This document shows, piece after piece, positions 39,709 to 50,399 of a stretch of 64,000 nt of DNA (the stretch's first letter is position 1; each line of letters opens with the position of its first letter). Origin of the DNA: Marinobacter sp. SS5-14b (GTDB lineage: Bacteria > Pseudomonadota > Gammaproteobacteria > Pseudomonadales > Oleiphilaceae); NCBI RefSeq assembly GCF_030541005.1, contig NZ_JASSVM010000001.1:434001-498000 (forward strand), given 5' to 3'. The notes beneath the pieces are model-generated. The model did no database searches and had not been told where the DNA came from. It worked only from the letters and a program-made list of their open reading frames with translations. The translations under genes were made by a program, and so were the position numbers.

Positions 39709-39829
39709 CGTGTCTTCCGCTTTTTTGAAAAGTGGGGTTTAGACTAATTGGCAGAGGCTCTGCCCTTTGTCTGCCTTTCATTGTCTTGAAGTGAGCGTTA
39801 TTGTACGGAGCCTGCTGCACAAGGTACAG

Positions 39830-40456
39830 ATGATGACTGACGAATCTATCGACGTAACACCACGCCGAAAGCCGGTTCAGGCGCGTAGCCGGGAGCGGGT
39901 CGAGAACATTCTCCGACATGCTGCCGCCATTTTTCATGAAAACGGGGTGGATGGCACCAGTATGTCGGCCATTGCCCGGCAGTCCGGTATGTCGCTGGCC
40001 TCCCTTTATCGATATTTTCCCAACAAAGCCGCCATTATTCATGCGCTGGCGGAAGGTCATGTCGCAAAGATGGAAATGGCCCTGCGGGAAAAGCTGCCGG
40101 AGTTGAGCCTGTCGGATGCGGTGGATGTGCTGATTGATCAGTTCTACGATTTTTACCGCACGGAACCCGCCTATTCAGCGATCTGGAGCGGCGTCGAAGC
40201 CATGCCGGAGCTGCGTGAACTGGATCTTCGGGAACTCTACAGCAATGCCGCTGACCTGGATGCACGGCTAAAGCAGGAGTACCCCGATTTGTCCGCAGAG
40301 CGCCGATGGACAGCCAGTTTGATATTGCCGCGCTCAGCCGGTTCTATTCTCAGATTGGCAGCGACCCTGCCTGAGCGTCAGGGTCAACAGTTGGTGGCTG
40401 AGCTCAAGTGCATGGCAAAAGCCTATCTTGCGGAATTGATCCGTCAGGACAGGTAA
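39830..40456 (+). CDS. TetR-family transcriptional regulator
   Basis: A 208-residue TetR regulator from the ATG at 39830 (MMTDESI...); the longer frame upstream is not supported by a ribosome site. The helix-turn-helix covers about 18-65, with RERVENILRHAAAIFHENG, TSMSAIARQSGMSLASLYRYFPNK. The C-terminal ligand domain is not specific. It diverges from proS and overlaps the convergent Lrp gene by 13 bases. Target genes cannot be told from context. Confidence 0.9.
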   Translation: MMTDESIDVTPRRKPVQARSRERVENILRHAAAIFHENGVDGTSMSAIARQSGMSLASLYRYFPNKAAIIHALAEGHVAKMEMALREKLPELSLSDAVDVLIDQFYDFYRTEPAYSAIWSGVEAMPELRELDLRELYSNAADLDARLKQEYPDLSAERRWTASLILPRSAGSILRLAATLPERQGQQLVAELKCMAKAYLAELIRQDR

Positions 40457-40941
40457 CCCAGGGGCAGGGCAGTGCTGTCGATCACCCGACGCAACACAAA
40501 GCTGGAATGTACTCCGCTGACGCCCTGAATTCTGGTAATCCGGTTCAACAGGAACTGGTGGTAGTGGTCCATGTCCGGCACCACCACCTTCAACATATAG
40601 TCCGCACTCTGGCCGGTAATCAGGTAGCACTCCTGTACTTCCGGGTACTCTGCAATCTGTTCTTCGAAAGCGGCAAAGCGTTCGGGTGTATGGCGATCCA
40701 TGCCAATAAGAATGATCGCAGTCAGCGCCAGGCCCAGCCTCTTGTGGTCAAGGATTGTCACGGTTCTCACGATGATGCCGGCTTCTTCAAGCGCCCGCAC
40801 GCGCCTCAAGCAGGGCGAGGGGGACAAGCCGACTTTCTCGGCCAGCTGCTGATTGGTCAGAGACCCGTTTTTCTGCAATTGTTCGAGGATTTTTCGGTCG
40901 ATCTTGTCGATTTTGACCAAGGATTTCTCGATGTCAGCCAT
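40444..40941 (-). CDS. Lrp/AsnC-family regulator
   Basis: A 165-residue Lrp-type regulator from the ATG at 40941 (MADIEKSLVKID...); the frame continues upstream but the family begins here. Helix-turn-helix KIDRKILEQLQKNGSLTNQQLAEKVGLSPSP is followed by CLRRVRALEEAGII and the RAM effector domain with GVSGVHSSFVLRRV. It diverges from leuA with 137 bases between, so it may respond to an amino acid and act on leuA; this is inference from position. Confidence 0.93.
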   Translation of the reverse strand: MADIEKSLVKIDKIDRKILEQLQKNGSLTNQQLAEKVGLSPSPCLRRVRALEEAGIIVRTVTILDHKRLGLALTAIILIGMDRHTPERFAAFEEQIAEYPEVQECYLITGQSADYMLKVVVPDMDHYHQFLLNRITRIQGVSGVHSSFVLRRVIDSTALPLGYLS

Positions 40942-41078
40942 AATGCTTCTCGCGATTGGGTTTTCATAACAGATTATTGCGAAAATATAGAAATATGGCG
41001 CTGAAATAGCAAGCAAATGGCTCGGGTAACGCGTTAAACTTGCTCCATTCCATCGATCAGTGAAAGGATTTGTCCGTT

Positions 41079-42770
41079 ATGGCCTTTGATCATCGTAAAT
41101 ACGCCGCCTTCAAGCCCATCGCCAAGAAAGACCGGCGCTGGCCGGACCAGGTCATCCAGAAAGCGCCGACCTGGTGCGCCGTGGATCTTCGGGATGGAAA
41201 CCAGTCACTGATCAAGCCGATGTCCGTTGCCCAGAAGCAACGGCTGTTCGATTTGCTGGTGAAGTTGGGGTTCAAGGAAATTGAAATTGGCTTTCCAGCA
41301 GCCAGCCAACCCGACTTCGACTTTTGCCGCAAGTTGATTGAGGAAAACCGGATTCCTGATGACGTAAAAATTCAGGTGCTCACCCAGGCCAGGCCTGAAC
41401 TGATCGAGCGCACTTATCAGGCGCTGGAGGGGGCAAGGCAGGCCATCGTTCATGTTTATAACTCGACCTCTACCGTGCAGCGTGAGCAGGTGTTTGGCCT
41501 GGACCGTGAGGGCATACGTGATATTGCCGTGCGAGGTGCTCGCATCGTGAGGGATATAGCCGCTCGTTATCCGGATACCGACTGGACCTTCCAGTATTCG
41601 CCGGAGAGTTTCACCGGCACCGAGCTCGACTTCTCGGCCGAGGTTATCGACGCAGTCACAGCTGAGTGGCGCCCGGACCAGGGGCAGCCGGTCATTATCA
41701 ATTTACCGGCAACGGTTGAAATGGCCACGCCGAACGTGTTTGCCGACCAGATTGAATGGATTTGTGAAAACATCCGCGACCGTGATCATCTCAGCATCAG
41801 TGTTCACACCCATAACGACCGGGGCTGTGGCGTTGCGGCCGCAGAGCTTGCCGTCATGGCTGGGGCCGACCGGGTGGAAGGCACGCTGATGGGCAATGGC
41901 GAGCGCACAGGTAATATGGACCTGGTGACCATGGCGATGAACCTGTATTCCCAGGGTATCGATCCAACACTGGACCTGTCCGGCATGGCTGAGATCACTG
42001 AGGTGGTGGAAGCCTGTACCGAGATTTCAACGCACCCAAGGCACCCCTATGCGGGAGAGTTGGTGTTTACCGCGTTCTCTGGCAGCCACCAGGATGCGAT
42101 CCGCAAGTGTCTTGCGCGCCGGAAAGAGGGCGAAACCTGGAATGTTGCCTACCTGCCCATCGATCCGTCGGATCTGGGGCGGCGTTATGAAGAAGTGGTG
42201 CGTATCAACAGTCAGTCCGGCAAAGGTGGCGTTGCCTACGTGCTTGAGCGTGATTACGACATCAGTTTGCCCCGCTGGTTGCAGATCGAGTTCAGTAAGG
42301 TGGTGCAGCAGGAGGCGGAAACCAATGGCGGCGAGATTGATTCGCACACCATTCACCGTTTATTTGAAGAGCGGTACCTGAAGGTTCATCCCGACTGGGC
42401 GTTGCGTTCCTACGATCTGCATCGGGATGACGAGGGTGTCCGGGCGGAAGTGGTCGTAGGTTCGGATAAGGCCTCGGTAACACTGACTGGGCAAGGGCTT
42501 GGAGCGGTTGAGGCGGTATCTGACGCACTGACAGCTCGCTTTGGAGTGACCATTGCAGTCGAAGCTTACGATGAGTTCGCGCTGGGCGAAGGTACCAAGG
42601 CCAATGCGCTGGCTTGTATTCGCCTGAACGCCAACGGCCGGCACTGCAGTGCCGCGGCCCTGGCGGAAGACACAACATCGGCCACCTTGCAGGCGCTGCT
42701 CTCTGCGGTTGCCTGGGAAGTAGAGGCAGGCATGCCGGAAGCCACCGCTGTTGCGGAAGTAGTAAGCTGA
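41079..42770 (+). CDS. leuA: 2-isopropylmalate synthase (LeuA type 2)
   Basis: First committed step of leucine synthesis: condenses 2-oxoisovalerate and acetyl-CoA. The start chosen is the ATG at 41079 with AAGGA 11 bases upstream; a TTG at 41070 is too close to that site. 563 residues of the longer type 2 form seen in Pseudomonas. Blocks: DLRDGNQSLI near 35-44 (metal Asp), FKEIEIGFPAAS, HTHNDRGCGVA with metal His residues, NGERTGNMDLV, and a C-terminal LeuA dimer/allosteric domain for leucine feedback. It stands alone, divergent from the Lrp gene. Confidence 0.96.
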   Translation: MAFDHRKYAAFKPIAKKDRRWPDQVIQKAPTWCAVDLRDGNQSLIKPMSVAQKQRLFDLLVKLGFKEIEIGFPAASQPDFDFCRKLIEENRIPDDVKIQVLTQARPELIERTYQALEGARQAIVHVYNSTSTVQREQVFGLDREGIRDIAVRGARIVRDIAARYPDTDWTFQYSPESFTGTELDFSAEVIDAVTAEWRPDQGQPVIINLPATVEMATPNVFADQIEWICENIRDRDHLSISVHTHNDRGCGVAAAELAVMAGADRVEGTLMGNGERTGNMDLVTMAMNLYSQGIDPTLDLSGMAEITEVVEACTEISTHPRHPYAGELVFTAFSGSHQDAIRKCLARRKEGETWNVAYLPIDPSDLGRRYEEVVRINSQSGKGGVAYVLERDYDISLPRWLQIEFSKVVQQEAETNGGEIDSHTIHRLFEERYLKVHPDWALRSYDLHRDDEGVRAEVVVGSDKASVTLTGQGLGAVEAVSDALTARFGVTIAVEAYDEFALGEGTKANALACIRLNANGRHCSAAALAEDTTSATLQALLSAVAWEVEAGMPEATAVAEVVS

Positions 42771-42790
42771 AAGGCGGATTTGGAACGAAA

Positions 42791-42814
42791 ACGGCCGGCA
42801 AATTTGCCGGCCGT
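42791..42814. terminator. Terminator between convergent leuA and cspA
   Basis: ACGGCCGGCAAA and TTTGCCGGCCGT form a perfect 24-base inverted repeat. On the minus strand it is followed by TTTTCGTT, and on the plus strand by a weak T-containing stretch, so it probably serves both convergent genes. Confidence 0.75.
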
Positions 42815-42861
42815 CCTGTTCCGTCTGCCCGTGAGGGGCATCAGGCAGTTAACGTCATCGC

Positions 42862-43071
42862 TTAAAGCGGGGTTACGTTCTCTGCCTGGGGGCCTTTCGG
42901 TCCCTGTGTCACGGTAAACTGTACTTGCTGACCTTCGGCCAGGGTACGGAAACCGCCTGCGTTAATTGCACTGTAGTGAACGAAAACGTCACTGCCGCCG
43001 TCCTGAGCGATGAAGCCAAAGCCTTTGGACTCGTTGAACCACTTTACGTGGCCAGTTTTGGTGTCAGACAT
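42862..43071 (-). CDS. cspA: Major cold-shock protein CspA family
   Basis: 69-residue single OB-fold cold-shock protein; melts RNA structure. RNP1 KGFGFI near 15-20 and RNP2 VFVHYSAI near 29-36 are complete, with [11 protein letters not shown] opening and [10 protein letters not shown] near the end. Unlike the cspD product it has no tail. It has a strong promoter about 155 bases upstream, giving the long leader typical of cold-inducible csp genes. Which csp paralog it is cannot be told from one window. Confidence 0.93.
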   Translation of the reverse strand: MSDTKTGHVKWFNESKGFGFIAQDGGSDVFVHYSAINAGGFRTLAEGQQVQFTVTQGPKGPQAENVTPL

Positions 43072-43224
43072 TGATCTTTCCTGTACTTACTGAAAATTTG
43101 CCCTCACGGGACCATCTTGTGCTGTGGAGTCCGGAGGGTTCTGAGGAAAGGGGCAACGAAAAGCCGGGGCAGGACGTTGAAACGCATTCGCCAAATACCG
43201 CTGCAGAGATACACAGCAATTTTC

Positions 43225-43252
43225 AGTATAGACCGACTTTGGGAGGCGTCAA
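43225..43252 (-). promoter_or_regulatory. Sigma-70 promoter and long leader of cspA
   Basis: On the minus strand TTGACG (43252-43247) and TATACT (43230-43225) are separated by 16 bases, preceded by a very AT-rich stretch (43252-43310) like an UP element. A start near 43218 would give about 147 bases of untranslated leader before the cspA ATG, as in cold-shock genes whose leader folds in a temperature-dependent way. Confidence 0.75.
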
Positions 43253-43325
43253 TTGTTTTTTTAATGATTAATTGATTTGATTTTATTGATAAAAAACAAT
43301 TGGTTGATAGTCTTATGGCACGAAA

Positions 43326-43351
43326 GCCAGCCTCCTTTTCAGGGGGCTGGC
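43326..43351 (-). terminator. Hairpin after prpE
   Basis: GCCAGCCTCC and GGGGGCTGGC pair with one G-U around TTTTCA, 34 bases after the prpE stop on the minus strand. The T-run is short (TTT), so it is a probable, not strong, terminator isolating prpE from the cspA promoter. Confidence 0.5.
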
Positions 43352-43384
43352 CCGTGTTGTCCTTGTCGCAATCGTGAGGGTGGC

Positions 43385-45259
43385 TCAGTGCCCGAATTTT
43401 TCGCTGATTTCCTCCAGAATTGCAGGGTCATCGATGGTGCTTGGTACGCTGTACTCTTCCCCGTCGGCAATCTGACGAATCACCCGGCGCAGAATTTTGC
43501 CTGACCGGGTTTTGGGCAGCCGCTCAACGACCATAGCCCGGCGGAAACAGGCGATGGCACCGATTCTGTCTCTGACCATTTCAACCAGTTCGTCTTCCAG
43601 TTCGTCCGGGTCGATGGTTGCGCCATCTTTGATCAGTACCAGTCCGACCGGAATCTGACCCTTCATATCATCGTGGGCACCGACAACACAGCACTCGGCA
43701 ATTGCCGGGTGCGAGGCGACCACTTCTTCCATTTCGCCGGTCGACAACCGGTGACCGGCGACGTTGATGACGTCATCGGTGCGGCCCATCACGAACACAT
43801 AGCCGTCGTCATCAATAAAGCCCCCATCGCCGGAGCTGTAAAACCCGGGAATAGGTTTCAGGTAGCTGTTCAGGAAGCGTTCATCATCTCCCCATACCGT
43901 CATCAGGCAACCCGGCGGTAGCGGCAGCTTCACGGCAATCTGGCCCTGCTCGCCAGCGGCTACCTGAGAGCCGTCCATGTTGACGACTTGTACGTTAAAG
44001 CCGGGCGACGGCATCGTTGCTGAGCCGGGTTTGGTGGTCATCATCTCAATGCCCACCGGGTTGCAGCAAATGGCCCAACCGGTCTCGGTCTGCCACCAGT
44101 GATCAAGGATCGGAAGGCCAGTGTGTTCTTTCAGCCACTCATAAGTCGGTGGGTCCAGGCGTTCTCCGGCCAGGAAAATTCGCTTCAGAGATGAGACGTC
44201 GTAGCGACTCAGCTGATCGGCTTCCGGGTCTTCTTTGCGCACGGCGCGGAAGGCGGTGGGGGCGGTAAACAGAATGTTTACCTTGTGATCCTGAACCACC
44301 CGCCAGAAGGCGCCGGCGTCCGGCGTTTTGACCGGTTTACCCTCGTAGAAAACCGTGGTGCATCCGGTAAACAGCGGGGCATAGACAATGTAACTGTGGC
44401 CTACCACCCAGCCGACGTCTGAAGCGGCCCAGTACACGTCGCCTGGTTTGGCGTCGTAGACCAGGCTCATGCTGTACTTCAGGGCAACGGCATGGCCGCC
44501 GTTGTCCCTTACCACGCCTTTTGGCTTTCCGGTAGTGCCTGAGGTGTAAAGGATGTAAAGAGGGTCTGTCGATTTAACGGGTACCGGGTCGGCCGGTGTG
44601 GCGTCGGCGATGATCGTGTTCCAGTCAAAGTCCCGGCCGTCTTGCATGGCAGCCTGCACCTGTGGCCGCTGGTACACCACGCAAAGATCCGGTTTGTGGC
44701 TGGACTGCTGAATCGCTTTGTCGACCAGAGGCTTGTATTCGATGATTTTGCTGACCTCGATACCGCAGGAGGCCGTAATCAGAGCTTTCGGTGTTGCATC
44801 TTCAATGCGGACGGCCAGCTCGTGAGCGGCGAAACCACCGAAAACCACGGAATGGATGGCGCCTAGCCGGGCGCAGGCGAGCATGGCGATGGCGGCCTGA
44901 GGAATCATCGGCATGTAAATGATGACCCGGTCGCCTTTTTCGACGCCCCGGGCCCGCAGTGCGCCGGCAAACCGCGAGACTTCATCGCGAAGTTCGTTGT
45001 AGGTGAATGTCTGCTGGGAGTTGGTTACCGGTGAGTCATAGATCAGAGCGGGCTGATCGCCTCTGCCTGCGCGGATGTTGGCATCAAGGGCAACATCACT
45101 GGTATTCATAATGCCGTCGGGAAACCATTCGCCATGGCCGTTGTCCTGTGCCTGCCAGATGGTTTCAGGTGGCTCGATCCAGGCAATGTTCTGTGCCTGT
45201 TCGCGCCAGAAATCATCCCGCTGATCAATGGATCGGCGAAATTCGGAGTTGTAGCTCAT
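43385..45259 (-). CDS. prpE: Propionyl-CoA synthetase PrpE
   Basis: AMP-forming acyl-CoA synthetase of the Acs/PrpE group, 624 residues from the ATG at 45259, which has GAGG 8 bases upstream (an upstream GTG is possible but lacks spacing). Blocks: YILYTSGTTGKPKGVVRDNGGHAVALK (PrpE-like; AcsA differs after GVxx), WWQTETGWAI, GDGGFIDDDGYVFVMGRTDDVINVAGHRLST, and the acetyl-regulated lysine in LPKTRSGKILRR. The substrate could also be acetate or another short acid. It stands alone without the prpBCD methylcitrate genes. Confidence 0.85.
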   Translation of the reverse strand: MSYNSEFRRSIDQRDDFWREQAQNIAWIEPPETIWQAQDNGHGEWFPDGIMNTSDVALDANIRAGRGDQPALIYDSPVTNSQQTFTYNELRDEVSRFAGALRARGVEKGDRVIIYMPMIPQAAIAMLACARLGAIHSVVFGGFAAHELAVRIEDATPKALITASCGIEVSKIIEYKPLVDKAIQQSSHKPDLCVVYQRPQVQAAMQDGRDFDWNTIIADATPADPVPVKSTDPLYILYTSGTTGKPKGVVRDNGGHAVALKYSMSLVYDAKPGDVYWAASDVGWVVGHSYIVYAPLFTGCTTVFYEGKPVKTPDAGAFWRVVQDHKVNILFTAPTAFRAVRKEDPEADQLSRYDVSSLKRIFLAGERLDPPTYEWLKEHTGLPILDHWWQTETGWAICCNPVGIEMMTTKPGSATMPSPGFNVQVVNMDGSQVAAGEQGQIAVKLPLPPGCLMTVWGDDERFLNSYLKPIPGFYSSGDGGFIDDDGYVFVMGRTDDVINVAGHRLSTGEMEEVVASHPAIAECCVVGAHDDMKGQIPVGLVLIKDGATIDPDELEDELVEMVRDRIGAIACFRRAMVVERLPKTRSGKILRRVIRQIADGEEYSVPSTIDDPAILEEISEKFGH

Positions 45260-45381
45260 GTGCTGCACCTCAGTTGGATCGTTTTTGTTTTATGGTTGTT
45301 AACGACAACTTTAGGAGCTTTAAAAACCTGAGCTAGTAGACCATAGGCGTAGGCATCCCCGTATCCCGGGTTGGCTGACGG

Positions 45382-46737
45382 CTATTTTGGAGTGAAATTG
45401 ACTTCGGTCACCTTCGCCGTGATGCTGCCATGGCCAAGCCGGGCCTGAATGGGCTGGCCTTCAGAGAGCTGAGAGGCATCACGTATTATGCTGCCCTGGT
45501 CATCTTTGACAATGGCGTAGCCACGCCCAAGTGTTGCCAGAGGGCTGACGACATTCAGGGTCTGTGCGCTGAAATGCAGCTTTTCATGCTGTTGCTTCAG
45601 GTGCTGCCGAATGGCCAGTTGCAGTCGTTCATTCAGTTGTGTGACCTGCTCCCGGGTGCGGGCCAGCGACTTGCCGGGCGACTGAGTGGCCAGCCTTTGG
45701 GCCAGGTGGCTGGATTTGAGGGTTTGTTGCTCCAGTTTTTGCCGCATGGCCTTGTTCAGGCGCATGTCCAGCTCGTCCATTCGCTGAGCTTTGTCCTGTA
45801 ATGCCCGCCTGGGATCCCTCAGTCGGGCGCTCAGGTGTCCGAGTTGCTTGTCCAGCCGCTGCAGTAGCCGCCTTGCTGACTGTCCGAGCCTGCTATGTTG
45901 CTCATTGAGCCGACGCAACCAGTCCTGTTGATCGGGTGATATCTTCTCTGCCGCCGCTGAAGGCGTCGGGGCCCGAAGGTCTGCCACAAAGTCGGCGATG
46001 GTTACGTCCACTTCGTGCCCGACTGCGCTGACCGTCGGAATGGTGCAGTTGGCAATGGCTCTGGCAACGGCTTCTTCGTTGAAACACCAGAGATCTTCCA
46101 GAGAGCCGCCGCCACGCCCAATGATCAGGACGTCAGCAACACCGTGGCGCTGAGCGCTTTCAATCGCATTAACGATGTCGCTGGTGGCGGCCTTGCCCTG
46201 AACGGCAGTGGGGTAAAGTGTTACCGGGATGGCCGGGCAGCGACGGGCCAGCACCGTCAGGATGTCGTGGATGGCAGCGCCTGTGGGTGAGGTGACAACG
46301 CCAATGTGCCTGGGTGTTGTCGGTAGCAATTTTTTGCGGGCAGGATCGAACAGACCCTCTGCCTGGAGTTTTATTTTCAGCGCTTCAAATGCCTGCTGCA
46401 GTGGCCCGAGGCCGGCGGGCTCGAGATGTTCCACAATAATCTGAAAGTCACCACGGTTTTCGTACAGGGTGACTTTGCCCCGGATTCGAATCTGGTCACC
46501 TTCACGGGGCGGGGTGCGGATGTGCTGATTTGCACCTCGAAACATGGCGCAGCGGATCTGGCACTTCTGGTCTTTCAGCGAGAAGTACCAGTGGCCGGAT
46601 GACGGGCGTGAAAAGCCCGAGATTTCACCTTCTACCCACACCTGCATGAAACTGGTTTCCAGGAGGTGCCGCGCCTGGTGATTGAGCTCGCTGACGCTCA
46701 GTGCTCTGGGGCGGGTGTCCGGATAAGAGGGTGTCAA
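45382..46737 (-). CDS. xseA: Exodeoxyribonuclease VII large subunit
   Basis: Catalytic subunit of ExoVII, which degrades single-stranded DNA from both ends. 451 residues: N-terminal OB domain (about 10-105; [24 protein letters not shown]), the Exonuc_VII_L catalytic domain with [30 protein letters not shown] and [29 protein letters not shown], and a long coiled coil about 275-400 that binds XseB. It diverges from guaB, as in E. coli. Confidence 0.96.
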   Translation of the reverse strand: MTPSYPDTRPRALSVSELNHQARHLLETSFMQVWVEGEISGFSRPSSGHWYFSLKDQKCQIRCAMFRGANQHIRTPPREGDQIRIRGKVTLYENRGDFQIIVEHLEPAGLGPLQQAFEALKIKLQAEGLFDPARKKLLPTTPRHIGVVTSPTGAAIHDILTVLARRCPAIPVTLYPTAVQGKAATSDIVNAIESAQRHGVADVLIIGRGGGSLEDLWCFNEEAVARAIANCTIPTVSAVGHEVDVTIADFVADLRAPTPSAAAEKISPDQQDWLRRLNEQHSRLGQSARRLLQRLDKQLGHLSARLRDPRRALQDKAQRMDELDMRLNKAMRQKLEQQTLKSSHLAQRLATQSPGKSLARTREQVTQLNERLQLAIRQHLKQQHEKLHFSAQTLNVVSPLATLGRGYAIVKDDQGSIIRDASQLSEGQPIQARLGHGSITAKVTEVNFTPK

Positions 46738-46836
46738 AGGTCAGGCTCCCTGATTTTTCATACGCAAAAGCCGAAGGCGGCGGGTAAAAATAACGGAAAT
46801 TCAGAAAGATGCAACCAATCGGTAAAAATCCCGCGG

Positions 46837-46865
46837 TTTACTGTGTTCGGTCACCACTTTATAAT
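46837..46865 (+). promoter_or_regulatory. Sigma-70 promoter of guaBA
   Basis: TTTACT (46837-46842) and TATAAT (46860-46865) are separated by exactly 17 bases, about 87 bases before the guaB ATG. This is the strongest plain promoter match in the xseA/guaB divergent region. I do not see an obvious PurR operator. Confidence 0.8.
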
Positions 46866-46876
46866 AGATCGATTAA

Positions 46877-48415
<1,539 letters not shown>

Positions 48416-48432
48416 TTCAGCCTGATCTGATG

Positions 48433-48463
48433 CGGCCCGGTTTCCGGGCCGTGTTGTTTTTTT
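48433..48463 (+). terminator. Terminator-like hairpin between guaB and guaA
   Basis: CGGCCCGG and CCGGGCCG flank TTT and are followed by TGTTGTTTTTTT. It lies inside the 64-base gap of the guaB-guaA operon, 16 bases before the guaA ATG. It may reduce guaA relative to guaB or serve as an attenuator; partial read-through must occur if guaA lacks its own promoter. Confidence 0.7.
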
Positions 48464-48479
48464 AAAGCCCGAGGACTCC

Positions 48480-50057
48480 ATGGCTCAGAACATTCACGAC
48501 CACCGTATCCTGATTCTTGATTTCGGTTCCCAGTACACCCAGCTGATCGCCCGTCGCGTTCGGGAAATCGGGGTTTACTGCGAGATCAAGGCCTTTGATA
48601 TCACAGACGAAGAACTCGCTGAGTTCAATCCCAAAGGCATCATTCTGGCCGGTGGTCCGGAGTCGGTAACCCAGCTGGGTGGTCCCCGTGCTCCGGAAGG
48701 CCTGTTCGACAAGGGCATTCCGGTTCTGGGCATTTGCTATGGCATGCAGACCATGGCCGAGCAGCTCGGCGGCCGAGTGGCCAGCTCCGAGAAGCGCGAG
48801 TTTGGTTATGCCCAGGTGAAGGTTCGTGCCAAGGGCCCGCTGCTGGCCGACATTACCGACCACCTGACTCCGGCTGGTGATTCCCTGCTGGACGTGTGGA
48901 TGAGTCACGGCGACAAAGTGGTTGCCATGCCGGAAGGCTTCGAGCTGCTGGCTTCCACTGAGAGCGCACCGGTTGCCGCCATGCAGGACCTGAGCCGCAA
49001 CCTGTACGGCGTTCAGTTTCATCCGGAAGTCACTCACACCCTGCAGGGTAAGCGCATCCTCGAGCACTTTGTCCTGACCATCTCCGGTTGTGAGGCTCTG
49101 TGGACCCCGGCCAAGATCGTTGACGATGCCGTTCGCCAGATTCGCGAGCAGGTGGGTTCCGACAAGGTGCTGCTGGGCTTGTCCGGCGGTGTTGATTCCT
49201 CGGTCACCGCCGCGCTGCTGCACAAGGCCATTGGTGACCAGCTGACCTGCGTGTTCGTGGATAATGGCCTGCTGCGCCTGCACGAAGGCGACCAGGTGAT
49301 GGACATGTTCGCCAGCAATATGGGCGTAAAGGTTATCCGTGCCGATGCCGAAGACCTGTTCCTGTCCAAGCTCAAGGGCGTGAACGATCCGGAGCAGAAG
49401 CGCAAGATCATCGGTAACACCTTTATTGATGTGTTCGATGCTGAAGCCGCGAAGATCAAGGATGTGAACTGGCTGGCCCAGGGCACCATCTATCCGGACG
49501 TGATTGAATCCGCTGCGTCCAAAACCGGTAAAGCCCATGTTATCAAGTCCCACCATAATGTGGGTGGCTTGCCGGAAACCATGAAGATGAAACTGGTAGA
49601 GCCGCTGCGCGAGCTGTTCAAGGATGAAGTCCGCAAGATCGGCCTCGAACTTGGCCTGCCGTACGACATGGTCTACCGCCACCCGTTCCCGGGGCCGGGT
49701 CTGGGCGTTCGTATCCTTGGCGAAGTGAAGAAAGAGTACGCCGAGATCCTGCGCCGCGCCGATGCCATCTTCCTGGAAGAGCTGCACCGCGCGGACCTGT
49801 ACCACAAAACCAGCCAGGCTTTTGCCGTGTTCCTGCCGGTGAAATCCGTGGGTGTAGTGGGTGATGCCCGCCGCTACGAATACGTGATCGCGATCCGTGC
49901 CGTGGAAACCGTGGACTTTATGACAGCACGCTGGGCGCGGCTCCCGTACGAACTGCTGGAAACCGTATCCAACCGGATCATTAACGAGATTTCCGGTGTG
50001 TCCCGGGTAACCTACGACATCTCGTCCAAGCCGCCTGCAACAATCGAGTGGGAGTAG
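48480..50057 (+). CDS. guaA: GMP synthase (glutamine-hydrolysing)
   Basis: Converts XMP to GMP using glutamine. 525 residues, as in E. coli. Class I glutamine amidotransferase domain 1-200 with nucleophile C86 in GICYGMQ; ATP-pyrophosphatase domain with [13 protein letters not shown] near 228-240; C-terminal dimer domain ending in IEWE. Its last 12 bases, including the stop, form the left copy of the island repeat, so the coding sequence is kept intact by integration, which is normal for islands that use this site. Confidence 0.98.
   Translation: MAQNIHDHRILILDFGSQYTQLIARRVREIGVYCEIKAFDITDEELAEFNPKGIILAGGPESVTQLGGPRAPEGLFDKGIPVLGICYGMQTMAEQLGGRVASSEKREFGYAQVKVRAKGPLLADITDHLTPAGDSLLDVWMSHGDKVVAMPEGFELLASTESAPVAAMQDLSRNLYGVQFHPEVTHTLQGKRILEHFVLTISGCEALWTPAKIVDDAVRQIREQVGSDKVLLGLSGGVDSSVTAALLHKAIGDQLTCVFVDNGLLRLHEGDQVMDMFASNMGVKVIRADAEDLFLSKLKGVNDPEQKRKIIGNTFIDVFDAEAAKIKDVNWLAQGTIYPDVIESAASKTGKAHVIKSHHNVGGLPETMKMKLVEPLRELFKDEVRKIGLELGLPYDMVYRHPFPGPGLGVRILGEVKKEYAEILRRADAIFLEELHRADLYHKTSQAFAVFLPVKSVGVVGDARRYEYVIAIRAVETVDFMTARWARLPYELLETVSNRIINEISGVSRVTYDISSKPPATIEWE
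50046..50057 (+). repeat. Left island repeat (attL) at the guaA 3' end
   Basis: GAGTGGGAGTAG, the last four codons of guaA including the stop, repeated exactly at 61025-61036 in the same orientation. The first eight bases match the octamer I recall for guaA-targeting islands. Confidence 0.75.
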
Positions 50058-50111
50058 CCGGCAACGACGGGCACTCTCTGGTAACCGTCTGTCAATGACA
50101 GGCGTTCATTC

Positions 50112-50142
50112 AACCCGGCGCCATTGCCGGGTTGTTTGTTTT
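50112..50142 (+). terminator. Intrinsic terminator near the left end of the island
   Basis: AACCCGGC and GCCGGGTT pair around GCCATT, followed by GTTTGTTTTT, 55 bases after the guaA stop. It would end guaBA transcription after integration. A small hairpin (CTGTC-AAT-GACAG, 50090-50102) precedes it. Confidence 0.8.
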
Positions 50143-50179
50143 TGGACTTTGATTAATTACCTGGAATTACCCGGTTTTT

Positions 50180-50375
50180 CTATTTGAACCTCAGTGCATC
50201 CACCAGCAAGCGAAACAGCGGGGATGATTGACGGCGACTCGGGTAATACAGGTAATAGCCGTCATAGGTGGTAAACCAGTCATTCAACAGACTGACCGGT
50301 TTTCCGCTGTGCAGTTCTTCTCTCACCATTGCGGTCGGCGCCCACGCTGGAAAAATGCCCCTGTTACAGAACGTT
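50180..50375 (-). pseudogene. C-terminal fragment of a LysR-family regulator
   Basis: Reading the minus strand, about 64 codons give a typical LysR C-terminus: a GIFPAWAP block, REELHSGKPVSLLNDWFTTY, then the end motif YYLYYPSRRQSSPLFRLL and VDALRFK before a TAG at 50182-50180. Upstream of about 50375 the frame meets a stop and similarity ends, abutting the cadR 3' end at 50400. The DNA-binding domain and most of the effector domain are missing, so this is a remnant left by rearrangement. Confidence 0.8.
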
Positions 50376-50399
50376 CAGGAGAGTTTTTGGAACCGGGTG

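Noticed and set aside
38113-39747. 544-codon open frame opposite proS
   Set aside because: Antisense shadow of proS with no recognisable domain.
48462-49805. 447-codon open frame opposite guaA
   Set aside because: Antisense of guaA; low-complexity His/Gly-rich translation typical of a reverse frame.
50090-50102. CTGTC-AAT-GACAG considered as a LexA box
   Set aside because: Spacing and core do not fit the CTGT-N8-ACAG pattern; more likely a small hairpin before the terminator.
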